Shown: positions 14,575-29,000, numbered from the stretch's first letter. The stretch is 64,000 nt of DNA from Metopolophium dirhodum (GCF_019925205.1 NC_083562.1:8308001-8372000), one strand, 5' to 3'. The notes: generated by a model from the letters alone, not told the origin. Numbers and translations are program-made.

Positions 14575-16928
14575 CGATGGAGGGAAGAAGGTTATCTTAT
14601 TAACTTACACGGTAAAAAAAACCCCAGTCACACGGGTTACACACCTTAATATTTCCTATATAATATATGTGTACAACAAATGTATACCTGTATGCATTAT
14701 ACACGGAAAATGTGAAAATATTACGAAAGCTCTGGCCAACCGACACGTGATACTCCTCCCAGGGACACGCACGAATGGCGTGGGGTCACAGCCAATGGGT
14801 CAGAAGGACAAACGTCAATATTACGTCGCGTAGTTTTACATATTGTGTGTATTCGTGTTTTGTATGGTATATTTTATTTACAATAATAATATGCTTTAGT
14901 ACTATAATAGGTATTAGGTAGTTTTAACGGTCTACGATCATAAAATAAAATATAAAATTTCCGACTTGATCATAATATTATATACCGGCGCATTAATATT
15001 ATTTTGTTTAAAAGTTGATAGTTTTACTGTTTACGGTTCAGTGTTTTGACTTTCCTATTTAGGAACAGCGAAGTTAGATCAAATCAAGAGAGCGTACAAA
15101 TCGTGTAGTTATATACTTTTCTGAAGAACTCGTGACCTTTTGGCGGATTTAATATATCAGACGAATAAACACTACAAATAAAGGTTTCATTTTCAAACGG
15201 TTAACAACGCAAAGATAAATATTACCTAGTTAATTAAGTGTAGAGCACGGGTATAACCGCGGTGAAGAGTACCTAATACGATTCGCTAACCATTAAATTA
15301 TAATATACTCGGTAAATCAAGTTACAAATGTTTATATTAAGTACACGGAACGTAATTGTATGCAATCTTATTAGCTCATTTTGAATAAAAATATAATTTA
15401 CGTATATTTTTAATATCCACACCACTCGCATATTATTTAAATAATTTATAAGATTATTATTATTTTATAAATGCATTTTATAATCAAACTCTAATACGCT
15501 ATACTTACATATTATACATTACAATCAAGATACTTATGAATAAAATGTTTTATATTTTAATGAATAAATTGATATATTTTACTAACGGGATTTTAACACG
15601 CAGTTTCATTTTCAGCGGAATCGACAGTGTAAAAATATAAAATTAACATAACCATCCATGTTGGAACATATTTTATGTACCTGCTATGTGTTCATTTAAC
15701 GGGAACAAAGAACTTATAGTTTAATTATGTAGTATTTATTTCAATTGTAATTATTTGTATATACAAGTTTGGAGGATTACCATTAAAGCTGCTTACATTC
15801 CGTAAGATGTGCGTGTTATCCCCACTGCAAGTTAATAGTATTAGAAGTCTTTGTACAATATTGTCACATTTATCCCATACATCCTCGAATATAATATTTG
15901 ATTGAGTCCTGCCAATTATTTAATATTTATATTTTATTGCCATCTTGGCGTAATTCGTTCGTATTACTCCCGCAATATAACAACACCGTTAAACAGCTGA
16001 CATACAGACCTCGCGTATATAGTAACATTATAATTTACCTACTAGACACTATAGTAGAGAACCATTATATATAAATTATATTTATAATAATTATATATTA
16101 TATTATATTTTATTATTAGCCTTTATTTATTATCTAGGCTCTTTAGACACTAGTAAATGGTCTCGGTTGTGTTTTAAATCGTCAGTAAAACTCAAAATAA
16201 CACCTTGATCCCTGTTCCTCAAGCAACTACAGAAGAAAACACCGAGCGTTCATGTATTTTACATAATTTCAAAAGTATGACCGTGCAGGCAGAAATCTGC
16301 CTACTCGTGATTTATACGCATTTATCACATGGTAAATATGTATAACGTATGATGGATATGTTATGTATAATAATGTTATATACTTCTCCAAAGGGCATGG
16401 GGCGTTTTGAACGAATGTAAATAAGTCGTTTTGAAGTCGCAGTGGAAGTCATCGGGGTGATATTAAGATGGAGCGTTTCATTCATCCGTTACTTTTTTCT
16501 TCTCTTCACGGTGAATAGAAATGAATAGAGTAAGAGGACAAAAAAAAAATTTGTTTGGCCGTGTAAAACGAACGTAAGCGATTGATAACAATAATACGCG
16601 CGTACACACTGCACACACACACACACACACCTCTATATTTTAGTTATATATATATACACACATTATTATTATAATATATTAAATATTTTCACGTCCGTCT
16701 CGCATATATACTATTATTATAATAAACGCGCGACCGAGTAACATATACCACGCGCGTTTATTGATCGATGTGTCCGCTGGCCAATATATATAATGTAAGA
16801 ATATAAGTGTGAATAGGACACGTTATGACCGCGACGTTATATTGTATTATGTATACGACACAACATGTGTTTGCGGGGATATATTATTTTTTTTTGTTTG
16901 TTTGCGACAGCGACGTTGATGAATTTAC
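13806..16928. other. AT-rich noncoding DNA
   Basis: No gene can be supported. The longest open frame (14264-14833, plus) runs through an (AG)n microsatellite and poly-T DNA and looks like chance. CA tracts occur at 16.6 kb. Nothing else was recognised. Confidence 0.6.
14543..14568. repeat. (AG)n microsatellite
   Basis: Pure AG run within a purine-rich stretch, seen directly. Confidence 0.93.
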
Positions 16929-17034
16929 CGTCTCCAGAGAGACGATCGCTGACGAGACCAAGAAAAAAGGGTTCGTGTGAGGGCCCCGTGTCGTCCATTG
17001 AATCGGAATTTGTTCGTTCACAGTGACCTGGGAG
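16929..17034 (-). other. Candidate internal exon of a minus-strand gene
   Basis: On the minus strand a pyrimidine-rich acceptor (CCATTGTGCAG) precedes 17034, and a donor (GACG before GTAAATTC) follows 16929. The 106 bases are open in the phase (1 nt plus 35 codons) that would follow the candidate first exon at 27862-27896. The predicted peptide starts SQVTVNEQIPIQW and ends SSAIVSLET. A second minus-strand frame is also open here, so coding status is unproven. The implied intron would be about 10.8 kb. Confidence 0.2.
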
Positions 17035-20000
17035 CTGCACAATGGACAAACGGCTTAGAGCGTCTATGGGGGTGGATGTGGAGGTGGAAGTGGTGGTGGT
17101 GGTGGTGTACTGCTACATGGTATACAACTATATTATATAGGTGTACACACAATATAATGAGAAAAATAAATATTATACGTATAAGTCATCGTGTTTTATG
17201 ATATTATCATATAAATAGTGTCTTTGCGGGGGAGAAGACGTAAACACGCACAAATGATTATTGGAACGCGTTTAGAAATTTTATAAAATTTCTTCCAGTG
17301 GTTTATAACGTTTTTTTTTTAATTAGACGAACATTGTAGGCATATAACACATAATATATATTACATGCTTTCCAACAGCTTCGTTGAAAAATAATTAAAG
17401 AATTTTGAATTTCGGCATATAGCAACCGTTTTCACTCCGTACACGTCGCGTACCTATATAATGCAACTAAATATATAACATTATCTCATTTCCTGTGATG
17501 TACTGTTTGTCAGTTGTTAGTATAATTGTTTTATACCATCAAAAATCGTATTTTATTATAGAAATAATTTTTATACAACAATTTCAAATCTTGATCAACG
17601 ATCTGGTGAATGAATTACGACTAATTCGACCGCATCGCCTATAATAAAAGCTGTTTCCGAAGATCTCCGATTTGAAATGGACGAGTATCTATGGGTAGAG
17701 GCACCTACTTATTTATTTTTTCTTCGATCTGGATAACAATAAATTGTGACCAGGATTTAAATATACCAACAATTACGCTTATAAGACTTAAATCCACATT
17801 CGAAATCTGATTGTACACATTTTACCATCGATGCAGGTAGGTAGATATACAATATGTATAAAGTTGCAGTATAAGGGTCGGATTTCTGTACACAACAACT
17901 GTAACTGCTTCAACAGGGACGATGAATCCGGTTTTATAATACACGCACGCCATAACATTATAATATTCCTATTTTGACGTGACATCATTTTTTTTTTTTT
18001 TTTTTTGTTGTTTATATTTTGCAGTATTCGCGTACCCACTGTTGTCAATGACGGGATTTCAATGCGCTCCGACTGTTTATATATAATAATGAATAATATT
18101 TTGGTCAGCCTCTGGGAAAACGGGGAGCGACGTTGTATTCGCATTGTTTCTGGTGACGTTTTGAATTTTGAAACCTGACGAAACACGAGAACTGTTAGGT
18201 TACGCCTCGGCCGAATAAACCTAATTATCGACGGAGGAAAAAAAAAATACTACTACAAAATAAACAACAGCCGCCGCCGGTAACGCGTTTCCTACATTGT
18301 TGTCCGCACACACAATGAGAGCAAAAACATTTCGAAATGCCGATGAGGAGTTGGCCAAATTAGACTACCGCGGGGGCTTATATTATATGTTATGACGAGG
18401 TCCTGCAGCAAGCGCGCGCGACCCCCGTAAACACACTCTCAATAATAGGATTATACACGAGGGTTAACAATAAAGGACAAAAAAATAAAATAATATTATA
18501 TTATTATTATTATTATTGTTATTATTTATTATATTACACTATATATAATATATCGACTGGAATTCTGTGTTTTTTTTTTTTTTTGCAGCCGATAAAAATG
18601 TTTATTTCACCTGGAATTCAGCTAAAAAAATAAACACCCCGCGTAACTAACTACCTGCGTGTGTGTATTATATTAAAGTAAGCACATTCGCATTATAAGT
18701 GTTCGGTATATAATAATAATATGTATATATATATATATAAGTATAATATTATATCTGGGAATATAGCCAAATGCGTTCTGCAGCCGTTTATTGTTGATAA
18801 ATTGTTACTAATGCTTTTGTAATTTGGCATTAAATTTTTCTGCCATATAGCCCGCGGGACGTCTCAGTATTATTCTTTTTTATTCTTAAAAAAAAGCGAC
18901 GTTTTTTCTTCTCTTCTTCTTTATGCGTTCATTCCGTCGACGCATGCGATACGCGCGCAGAAAAGATTGTGTATGATGTTATGTGAAAAAAGTGGCCGTG
19001 ACAAATTCGAAGGGCTAAAAAAACATTGCCTTCTTCGTGTGCAGTCGGTGATAAAAAAAAGAATTCGGATCCCGAAAGATTGAAAAAAGGCACCGAAACA
19101 AAAAGCGTCTTCGATCCACGTGTATACGCAGAATACGCGTTATTATTTTATTAATGTAATGCTTTAGGGCGTAGCAAAACGAAAAAAAAAAATAATGACC
19201 TTCGGCCTCTTTTATAGGATTTTCTCGGACGTATCCGAACATCTGGTCGCGAATCGCGAAAAAACCGAGGAAACAAAATATGTTATAAATGCACGGTTTG
19301 TAATATATTTTGGTGTTTATAAACATTTTACACGGCCGGTACACACCCGAGAACGCGTGTGAATAGGAAAGCCCAGAAAACAATTAACGTCGTGTCAGTT
19401 TGTTAATAATAATACAATTAGTACTCCGCAGACACGACGACTATACGGTCGGATGTAAGAACTAATTAGAACGTTTTGAGTAAGAAAACAAATTTGTTCT
19501 TTTGACAAAAACAAAACTGCAAATTGTGTACGATATATAGGACAAGTTGTAATATGTCAGGCTACCTGAAGCTCTAAGCCGTTGAGTAAGTTTGATTGAT
19601 TATTTTTGGACGTTTTAACTCATTGTCATTAACACCGTTCAATTTTCACAAACGCATTACATGACGTATTTTACTTGGCGATTTGCACCTAATTTTTCAT
19701 ATTTTAGCTCGTATTCAGCTTTTGTTTCACACACTTACTTATATGTATGACGTGGGCGCGGTGTATAACAATATGACGTGAAGTTGGATTTAAATATTTG
19801 AATGTACGCTTTACATCACGGTCTATTGTTTAAGGATTTTTGAGAATTTTTCGTGTCATACTTGCTACCTGTAGTCATTATTAAAATGGTTGATTAACGT
19901 ATACATCAACACGTGTTTGAAAACTTAAAAACTTAAAAAATTACAATATACATTTTTAACACAAAATGTTTAGAAAACAAGATTTTTTGTTTATAAGTAG

Positions 20001-23000
20001 CCCGTTATTTTGACGCATAAGCTTAATAATATAATATAATGAAGATTTTCATGTTCATATAGCGCGTACATGCAAATGGTTAAAATTTTAAAAAATAGAC
20101 ATAACATGGTGTAAAAACAAACTTAAAACGATATTCAGAAACTATAAATAACAAATTATAACGAATTAATGTAAACCTACACAAATAAATTAAGTGATTC
20201 ATTGGTCAATTATATGGATCTCTTTTCTGAGAACCAGTCTCCTAATTGATAGTAGGAGAAAAATAATAATGTAGGTTTTCTGTATATGTATAATACTCCT
20301 ATAGTTAACCAAGGAAGAAAACCTAAATGAATAAACTAAGCAATCGTTTAGAGGCCGGAAATGTTTGCCTAAAAATGTAAGTAATGAATTTATATTAACG
20401 ACGTTATGACTCTGTTGTCAACATTTTTTTTACCCAAGACATGGGTACTTAAATTGTAACAATTTTTACCTGCAATGAAATAATGATACTAATGAAAGCG
20501 TATTGCTTTTATTATTGACTTTACATGAAATCAATTTTAATATGAAAAAGAAAACTATTTTTTGAAATATTGTTTTTATTATTGTACATAATATTGTCAT
20601 CGCTATAGGACCAAAATTAAAACAATAATACCATCATTATTTAATACCTAATAAAAAAAAACTTAACTATATATATAATTATTATTTGTTCTAGAAATAA
20701 AATTCATTAGTATATCGTCAAAAACAAATCAAAAACATTTGGCAAATTAAAACATAATATGTAATATAAATGTGGTTCAAAAGTCACATCTTGATCAATT
20801 AAGTCAAAAAATGTAGGTGTATATTAATAAATAGTATGTACTTAAATTAAACGACAGTAAACGTATAGAGGAAATTCACTTAAGAGCGTATGTGACAATC
20901 AATTTGTTCGCGCAATATTTTAAAAACACAAATAATGTTATGTATATCATAACATTTCCGGCAATTTACTTTCAACGTAGATTTAGTTAATTGGAAATTT
21001 GATCTTTTGTGTATCGTGATTAATATAATAATATTAAATTATATTGAAATACATTATCCATTTGACCAATTTGTATTACATTTTTTGTAACTACGATAAT
21101 AAAACAAACCAACTTCGTGCAAGTTCAGACGAATATTAAGATTTTTATTATGAATAAAAATTTAAATATTACCTTCACTTTCACAAATAGTTTTTATAAT
21201 CGTATATTATTTATAGTGGTTCATTTTTAAACAGATTTTGGAACTTCTTGTAAACCAATGAGTTTCACATTTTAACCAATTTGAGATAAGCTTACAAATA
21301 AATTCACTATATTATCTGTTTAGTGCTTACGTATACGACTTGTGGAAAATAGATATATTTGTACACATAAAAATAATTTAATAAATTAATAAAAACATTG
21401 TTAGAAAGGTAAAATAAAAATAAACACTTCAAACATATTTAAATAATTAATAATATTATAACATCAATAGTTTTTTTATAAGTTATAAGTTGAAACAGTA
21501 ACTCACTGTCGATATCTATAAGATTATAGGTATTTAAATTACTAAATTAAAAAAAATTAATGGTAAATAATACATCTTTCTACCTTAGAAATAAATGAAT
21601 AATATAGAGTTCAAAATTCAAATCCAAAATTTTAATAACTCCAAAACTGGTTTTTCAAATTTTGATTCAGATACATCAACGTTTTTCAAAAAAAAACTGT
21701 TGCTCGACTCATTATCACTGTATAAAAAGGATGGTTCTCATTTGAAAAAAAAAACTTTTATCGCCACAAGACACTTCTTAAGTGGCATGGGAAATCAAAG
21801 TATTTACAATTTTATTCAAATTCAAAAATATGTAGGTATCTTAAATATACTTAAAAATCTAAAAAACAGTTTTTTGAATATAATATGTACCTATTATTAA
21901 AGGAAAAAAATGGGGGTGAGCATGCTTGCAGTACTGTATATTTAGAACCTGCAAAGAGTCGTATACGGGAAGTAAGCCTTTGTGCTTTTGTGCACCTTTG
22001 TGCTCGTTCCCGCAAAGTTTATGGCTTATCACGTTACCGAAGAAATTTTTTCGACACCGTTAAATAAAATAAGTCGATACATCCGATCGAATACCGTCGA
22101 TTCGGTAGTACATGGTTTGTATTTCTCATCCACTGCAGTAGCCCAATCCTGGACTTGCAGACTACAGACGATATATAATATTATAATATATCTAGATATA
22201 CACAACGGTACAATATATTATTATAGTGTAATAATTATTGCAATAATCGTATTATAACTATAAAGAACGTGCTGGGCGACGGTGATAATTCAAAACGAAC
22301 AGGTTAGGTATACCACCGTACTAATAAGTATAATAATATCATCCTAAAATCGGGAACCGAAATCGATTACCACCACGGGAGAGTAAAATAGCGTATATAT
22401 TATATATGTTATATGCTACACGGTTGTCCACAGTCTTTGGCCATATTATTATATTATACCTACCTACTTGTATCCTAAATGTTTGGAATTTTCGATGTAA
22501 TATATAGATGGCAAATAATAATTGTCGGCATTCGTCATCGCGCGTATATTATATACGTATTTATGGTCAGACAACTTGGCGGATTTCTCGCGGGCGGTCC
22601 CACAAGACGAACATTTAATTTAGAAATTATTATTTTTATCGTCATGATATGATACGTGCAATTATTTTTATTATTTTACCCATACTCGGTTGTCGACACT
22701 ATTTTAATTATAACGTACCCGTTGACCTCAAAATCCTACCGACTACCAGCTGGCCACTGGGCATAATGGGCATATACAATATATTGTTTATTATTGTATA
22801 ATAATAAATACGTCGCCTGTCGACCTGCAAGCGAATCATCTCTGACGATATTATTATATGTTCACGTCGGCATTATTATCTTTATAACGATCGGACGACT
22901 CAATCGGCTTCGATTCGTTTATATAGGTAAACCGTAACCGTAATCGTGTCCGAAACGTATAGGTATGTATTTTATTTTTATTCGTTTTACCCAATAACAT

Positions 23001-23166
23001 CGTATCGTACCGACGATAATCCTATAATCGATTGTTCAGAATTCTTTCGAAGTGGGTATAGGTAATTACTTTTAAAATGTCAGAACGAAGGAACCAATTT
23101 TCGTTTACACCGCTTTGTCGTGAGTCGTGACTACAAATGGATAGATAAACGACATACACGTAATAC

Positions 23167-23617
23167 CAGTGATGTTAAGACGTATTCGAATAAAAGTATT
23201 CAGATATAAGTATTTTAATTCTTAATTTTGTATTTTAAAAAAGTAATATGTAAAAAAAAAAATATTTGAATACGTATTCTATAAAAACTTTTTTTTGTCT
23301 TTATATTTGAATAATTATACATTTCTTTTGGAAAAAAAATATATGTTAAATATTTGTGTTCAAAAATTTCAAATCTACGTTTTTATTTCTGGATACCAAC
23401 AAGATTAATTTTAGTAGAAACATGAACAATCCCGATTATAGCTTTTCGTAATAAAATATAGTACAAAGTATCAATATGATTATGTACCTATTATTGCGTG
23501 AACTAGTGAACTACTAATATTGCTGTATCTAAAAGAATTGTATTAGTAACAAAAACAAAAATGTAAAAATAAAAATAAATTATATGTGAAGTATTCTTTT
23601 ATAGGATGTTACCACTG
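23167..23617. mobile_element. Degenerate hAT-like MITE (candidate)
   Basis: The interval starts CAGTGATGTTAAGACG and ends ATGTTACCACTG, so the ends begin CAGTG in inverted orientation, as in hAT elements. Both ends are followed inward by repeats of GTATTC/GAATAC, a known style of subterminal repeat. I could not find a clean 8-bp target duplication, so the ends are approximate. Confidence 0.4.
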
Positions 23618-23830
23618 GGTATCCTCCCTAATGTCATGGTTCATGTTAACCACTTTTATTTGTCACTTATCAAACCTACTCATTGTACAAACAAAATGTA
23701 TAGATTGTAGCTTTATTTCAATATAATAAAAAAAGAAGTATTCTTTACACCTGTTACTAAATACTATATTAACCTTCACATTTTGTCGAACCTATATACA
23801 TCGTTAATTATTACTACGTATAATATCGTC

Positions 23831-24070
23831 TTTTCGATTGAAGGTGGATCGAACTGTTCTAAGTTCGAAAAATTGAACCAAACTTATGTACAGTTCGAGT
23901 TCAAAAGTCAAACCTAGCTTTAAAAAAACCAAACCCAAGCCAACTCGAACAGAAAGTTCAAAATTCTATAATTAATAAGAACTTCATAATAGTCCAAAGA
24001 GCTCCAAAGAAATGTACAAACTCCAAAAACATTCCACCACATCAAACGCTTCGAACCAAAAAATATGTTC
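23831..24070. repeat. Region rich in GTTCGA / GAAC half-sites
   Basis: Variants of AGTTCGA, GTTCAA and CTCGAAC recur on both strands across about 240 bp, giving a degenerate interspersed repeat. It may be the decayed end of a transposon. No open frame or clear borders are visible. Confidence 0.45.
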
Positions 24071-25461
24071 CCGGTGTTTATTGTTAAATATTAAATAATT
24101 AATTTTTATTTTGTCCATAGATACTGTTCCGATCCTTAATTTCTGGTCTTCTGGATAAGAACGATATTGCTTGTGCCCACTCGGATCTTATCGATTCAAT
24201 CGTGTACATATTATTATTATACGGTCGCTACCATAATATTATTAATTATCAGGTATATTTTTTACAATAAATTCATACAGTAAAAATTATATTTTATACG
24301 GCAGTTATCTGTAAAAAAAAAAAAAAAACACTTCAATAATAATTTAATATATTGTACGCCACAACACACTCGTATATAATATTATTATACAACCACCTTC
24401 GTTTTCGGTTTTGAATTTTTGATATATTTCGGGACGACGTCGACCATAACAATACCATCGCCGTGTAGGTACTGACGGATAAATGTATTATGAATTAATA
24501 CGCGTTGCTCGTTATTTCTCGAAGACATAATAATATATTTCGTCCATTCAATCCTCTGCGACAACGGCTGCGGCGGTGTTGAATTACCATGACGAATTCC
24601 GTATTCCGCTCGATCAATGAATCCCGCATCTCGCGAATGACCTGTGCGAGTACATATATTGTTAACCACTGCATACTAATGACAATATTATTATGTTTAT
24701 CGAATTAATGCATTGTTATGCAATTGTCCCACGAAAACCAGATCGCTCGTGATTAATGGTCCACATAATATCGCTTTTGGGCATATCGTTATAATATACC
24801 ATTATGATGTCAGAGGAGGAGGAGAGCGGTGCTGGAATGAAAATATACGGGAAACAGACCTCGTGTACGGTCTAGAAACGCGGTTGGACGTAGTGTAAGA
24901 GGATCTAAAAAGAAAATAGGAGTGCAATAGTGCAGGACGCTATATAGTTAGAAACAGAAAGAAGTGGAAGGGATTGTGATGGCGGCGAAAACGTTCGAAT
25001 AGTCTCGGAGAATATAAAACGCCAGCAGAAGAAGAAGGTATAAATTTCGGGGCTAGAAAAGTCTTGTAATATAAAATAATATAAATAATAAAATATGACA
25101 AAGTACCTACCTACTATACAGTATTATTATTATGGTCAATTATAGCTGTTATTACGACGAATGTGTGTGACTTTACCCGATATGGCAATATAATTTGAGT
25201 TTTAAAATGTCATAAAATTTATTCTCACGAAATATTTCGTTTATTTGAATATTTTTTTTTTTTTTTTATTTATTATTTAAAATACATCTACAATCTATAC
25301 AGTTATTTGTACAATAATTAGATTTGATAAAGGAAAGAATATAAAATTAACGGCGAATAATAGGATTGGGAAGTTATCCATTGATAACACCCAGCGATTT
25401 GAATATTAAATTAAATCTTATGTTAAAAATAGTTGATTTCATATCTACAGTTATATACTTA

Positions 25462-25579
25462 AAGCCGGTTGTACCGTCTACGGTTAAACTTCACGCTTAA
25501 TCAGCTGATAACATATATTTAACCGGGCAAATTCGGCCAAACTCCGGATAACTTTAATCGGAGATGGTACAGCTGGCCC
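25462..25579. mobile_element. Short MITE with about 30-bp inverted ends (PIF/Harbinger-like)
   Basis: The left end reads AAGCCGGTTGTACCGTCTAC. The right end, read on the other strand, begins GGGCCAGCTGTACCATCTCC; the two match over roughly 30 bp with several substitutions. The element is flanked by TTA on both sides (25459-25461 and 25580-25582), the target duplication size of PIF/Harbinger elements. At about 118 bp it has no coding capacity. Confidence 0.65.
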
Positions 25580-25582
25580 TTA

Positions 25583-27120
25583 GAGTGAGGGAACATTTTT
25601 AAAAGTATTTACCTATATTGATTGAAACAAGGTAGATGTTGCTTTATAGTTCATACATAATATCCATATTCTATATACTTACGTCCTACCTAATATAAAA
25701 CTATTTAGGCATACCTATAAATAACCTTATAATATCATAATTCATAAGCATAACTCATAATACCTACATTTTAAAATAAAAAAATGTTGATGTTTTATAC
25801 CTATTTATTATTTAGAATTTGTTACCTATATACTTAATGTTGCTTGATAATTGTTTTAAATTATTTGGGTCGTTACTAGTTACTATATAACAAAGGGAAC
25901 ATTTTTCAAATACTTAATTCTGGAATTCATTGTGTACATTATTCATAATATCGTTGGAATATTATAAGTTATTGTATGAAGAGTGAAATTTTTAATTTCT
26001 ATAAATATAAATTGAAATATTTCAAATTCAGAACCCTAGCTAAATATAATATACTTACATCGTATGGCATCTATGAGGAATTATATCACTATTTGAGGTT
26101 TAACCTTTTAAACGAGTTCTATATAATATTATGGTCGATAGAGTGCCGGGCAACTATAACATAATATTATATCATCATTATACAGCGATACAATATGCTG
26201 TAGCGCAACAACATGTGTTGCCTATCCCCAGGTTACTGCAGTTATATGAAATGCAATAATATTGCATTGCTATTCTCCCATAGATTTCTACGAATTTCAT
26301 AGGTACTACAGTTTTTGTACTTGTGTTGTTTTTTTAGTACCCACCGCTTATGGACCATATTATTATGCATGTTGTGTATATATCCACAAAATTATTAATT
26401 TTTACTTTACTAAAAAAGTCCATCGCGTTTATAATAGTATAGGTAAACTTGGAATAAATAAAAAGAAATCAACGTAAATAATGAATTGATAAAGTTTAGA
26501 TAACTGTCGTCTGTCTCTATATTTATATAGGTTATTGTTTACAGCGGAAAAGTTATAATAAATGTTTTGCCAAATTAGAAAGTAAAGGCAAGCAGTAACG
26601 GCCCGAAAAAAAGTTGTAAAGTGGTGTGCTATTACCTACGGGATAGGTAAAATAGATTAATTATTCAGGACATTTGTAAGACTGATAATATAATATTATA
26701 TATATTTAAAATTTAGCATCCAGATAGTTTAAATTATTCACCCTCTCTATAATAGTATACCGCATTTTAAATCATGATCTAATTTAATCAGTCGATTTAA
26801 CAACCATATTCGTACATTCTAATTTCTAGTTGAGATAATATTATGTTATCATATTTTAAAACTTTTTCCTACAAACACATTAATCAATTAAGTGTTGCGA
26901 ACAACATATCATTATATGATTAAAGAAAGAAAAACTTAATAAATAATAATAATTTCACGGTTCCTAATGCTTTTCTACACGCTCGAACTGCAAAGTCAAT
27001 ACGTGTAGAAATAGAACTATATAATATTATAGGTAGTTGAATTAATAATTCCTATTCGGTTACACCATATTAATAATAATTATACCAGTACAACAAATAT
27101 AATCAATTATTAAATTCCGA
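25583..27120. other. AT-rich noncoding DNA
   Basis: No gene or named repeat seen. Short frames at 25976-26164 and 26262-26477 have no splice context or recognisable composition. Confidence 0.55.
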
Positions 27121-29000
27121 TCGCGGTTCACCCGTTGACGCACTACCCACCCACATTATGCGCCACTGGGTGTGTAGGTATTCACACCCATTCACATATT
27201 ATAATATTATCGTATACCAGCACGAGTGCACGACGTACGTACGTACGTAGTTGTTGACGGCGGCTCGCGAGTTTTCTCGGGTAAGCCTCGTTTGCATATT
27301 TATAACATTCTCGGCGTTGTACAATAATTATTTATAAAATATAAATATAATATAATCACACCGTCCCGTGACGACAACACGTACGTCGTCGGCGACGTTA
27401 AACCAGATCTGCCGCCGCCGCCACTGTTCCTGGTCGCTCCTCCGGACACGTTTGTCTATTGGTCGCACAAACCATATTATAGTATATAGGTACGTAGGCG
27501 CGCATATACAATACACCGTATACCCTAACCTCGGTAAAGGTACATATATAATATTATATTGTGATCGAGGCAAATTAGCCGAGTATTTATGTCGGTGGGC
27601 GTGTGCGTATACGTACATTATACTCGCGTATTATATATATACACACGTATATAGTGAGCGCGTCTTTTTATATACCTATATCAATATAATATGACATTAT
27701 CATATTATTATATAGGCATTTCGGACCAACCGACCGGAATTCTCACGTTATAATAATACTAAACACGCGTGTGTGTGCGCTCACACCTATTATACAAATG
27801 TGATTTTTCCTATTCTTTTTCGTTATATATATAGTATAATATATGTATAACAAGAACTCACCTCACGCCGACGACGACGACGACGACAACGCTCATTGTC
27901 GCGGTAGTTTTTGATGTCGCGATTGAATTGTCATCGGGTCGGTACGCAGTGCGTGTGTGTCTGTAATGACAATAAAAGGGCCGCCGCTCCGTGACTTTAC
28001 ACGTTTGTCGCCATTATATCGAATATCTTACGGACATTTGTACATAATAATATAATAACGCACGGCGGCAGTGGCGGCACCGACTGCAACGATGACGGCC
28101 GCACTATGGTGTTTTATTATTTTCTCCGTTCTTTATGTTATTTCATTATATTATATTATATTATTTGATAATATTTTTTCGGGGTCCTAAAAAGAAGCCG
28201 ACAACACACGCGGCACAATACACAAATATATTATATTGATATGTCGTCGCCCGCGCAAAATTAAGATCTCCGCCCCGGATATCACTCGGTCAGAAAATTT
28301 AACCACCCGGTGTGGGGGCCTCCTTCAGGGTTTATCTCTCGTTGTGTATATATATATATATTGCACACACGATGCGTACACACACGCCGCCGCCCGAATG
28401 CGGAGAATTAGAGAGACGACGACGATAAAGACGGATAATATCACATCGTCCAATGTATATGGCGTATATACGTATACGACGTATCTATACATAGGGGCGG
28501 AGAGTGAGACAGAGGACGCGCATTATCCCCGTGACTCGGCCGGCCGTTTACGACAATTAATCTTTTGTGAATTCGCTCCACCTACTCGTAACTCGTATCT
28601 TTTAAGGAGTGCACCGTGCGAAACAAATCGCGTCGGTACCACCACCATCGCCGACTGTGCCGCCGCCACTGCCGCCACTGCCGCCGACTTCTCGATCGGT
28701 ATCTCTGTGATCGGGTTTTTGAAGGCGACAAAAACCACCAGAAACCGACTCGGATATAATGCGTTATGCGCATATTATCATACGAAGCACCCCGAGCCGC
28801 CGACACGTGTTATATTATATCGATCGGACGGAACGGAAACATCCGATTTTCGTCCTATATCCAATTACAATCGAACCGACGCCGGTCATTACATTTGCAC
28901 AAAAGTAATAATAATATTCCGCCCGCAAAATATTATACCGAAACGACGTGAGCAGAGAGCACAGTGTTCACGCGTTGACCAAGAAAATTGTCGGATATGA
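27121..29000. promoter_or_regulatory. CpG-rich block, probable promoter and 5' region
   Basis: This stretch is markedly richer in G+C and CpG than its surroundings, with CCG/GAC trinucleotide runs (ACGACG run at 27868-27886, GCCGCC runs near 28655-28690). It surrounds the minus-strand ATG and donor at 27862-27896. A plus-strand frame of 254 codons (28236-29000) spans it, but its peptide follows the simple repeats (Thr/Tyr/Ala/Arg-rich), lacks domains and overlaps two open minus frames. I take the open frame as a by-product of high GC. Confidence 0.4.
27862..27896 (-). CDS. Candidate first coding exon, hydrophobic start (partial gene)
   Basis: On the minus strand an ATG in good context (GCGACA before ATG) opens a frame beginning M-S followed by seven valines and Gly-Val. 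It runs into a near-consensus donor, GTGAG followed by GTGAGT, leaving two bases of a split codon. The hydrophobic start could begin a signal peptide. The frame would hit TGA at once if unspliced, so splicing is required. The valines are encoded by a GTC repeat, which weakens the case. A short upstream ATG lies in the leader. The gene would extend left; one phase-compatible exon candidate is at 16929-17034. Confidence 0.3.

Larger units (their letters stand above)
17035..25461. other. AT-rich noncoding DNA
   Basis: No gene can be supported. Visible: a GTG trinucleotide stretch at about 17085-17107, a 19-base T run at 17988-18006, CpG-rich islands at 18.24-18.45 kb and 18.9-19.4 kb, and an acceptor-like T-tract plus GCAG at about 18588 without a convincing exon. 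From 19.4 to 23.1 kb I see nothing beyond AT-rich sequence. Confidence 0.55.

Noticed and set aside
14264..14833. 189-codon plus-strand open frame
   Set aside because: It runs through poly-T and an (AG)n microsatellite that encodes Arg-Glu repeats, and no splice or start context supports it.
18570..18640. T-tract plus GCAG acceptor with a short frame
   Set aside because: The following frame is only about 15 codons and ends at TAA. Long T-runs make acceptor-like sites common here.
28236..29000. 254-codon plus-strand open frame
   Set aside because: It follows CpG-rich trinucleotide repeats, has no domain or biased core, and overlaps two open minus frames. High GC makes stops rare, so it is probably not a gene.
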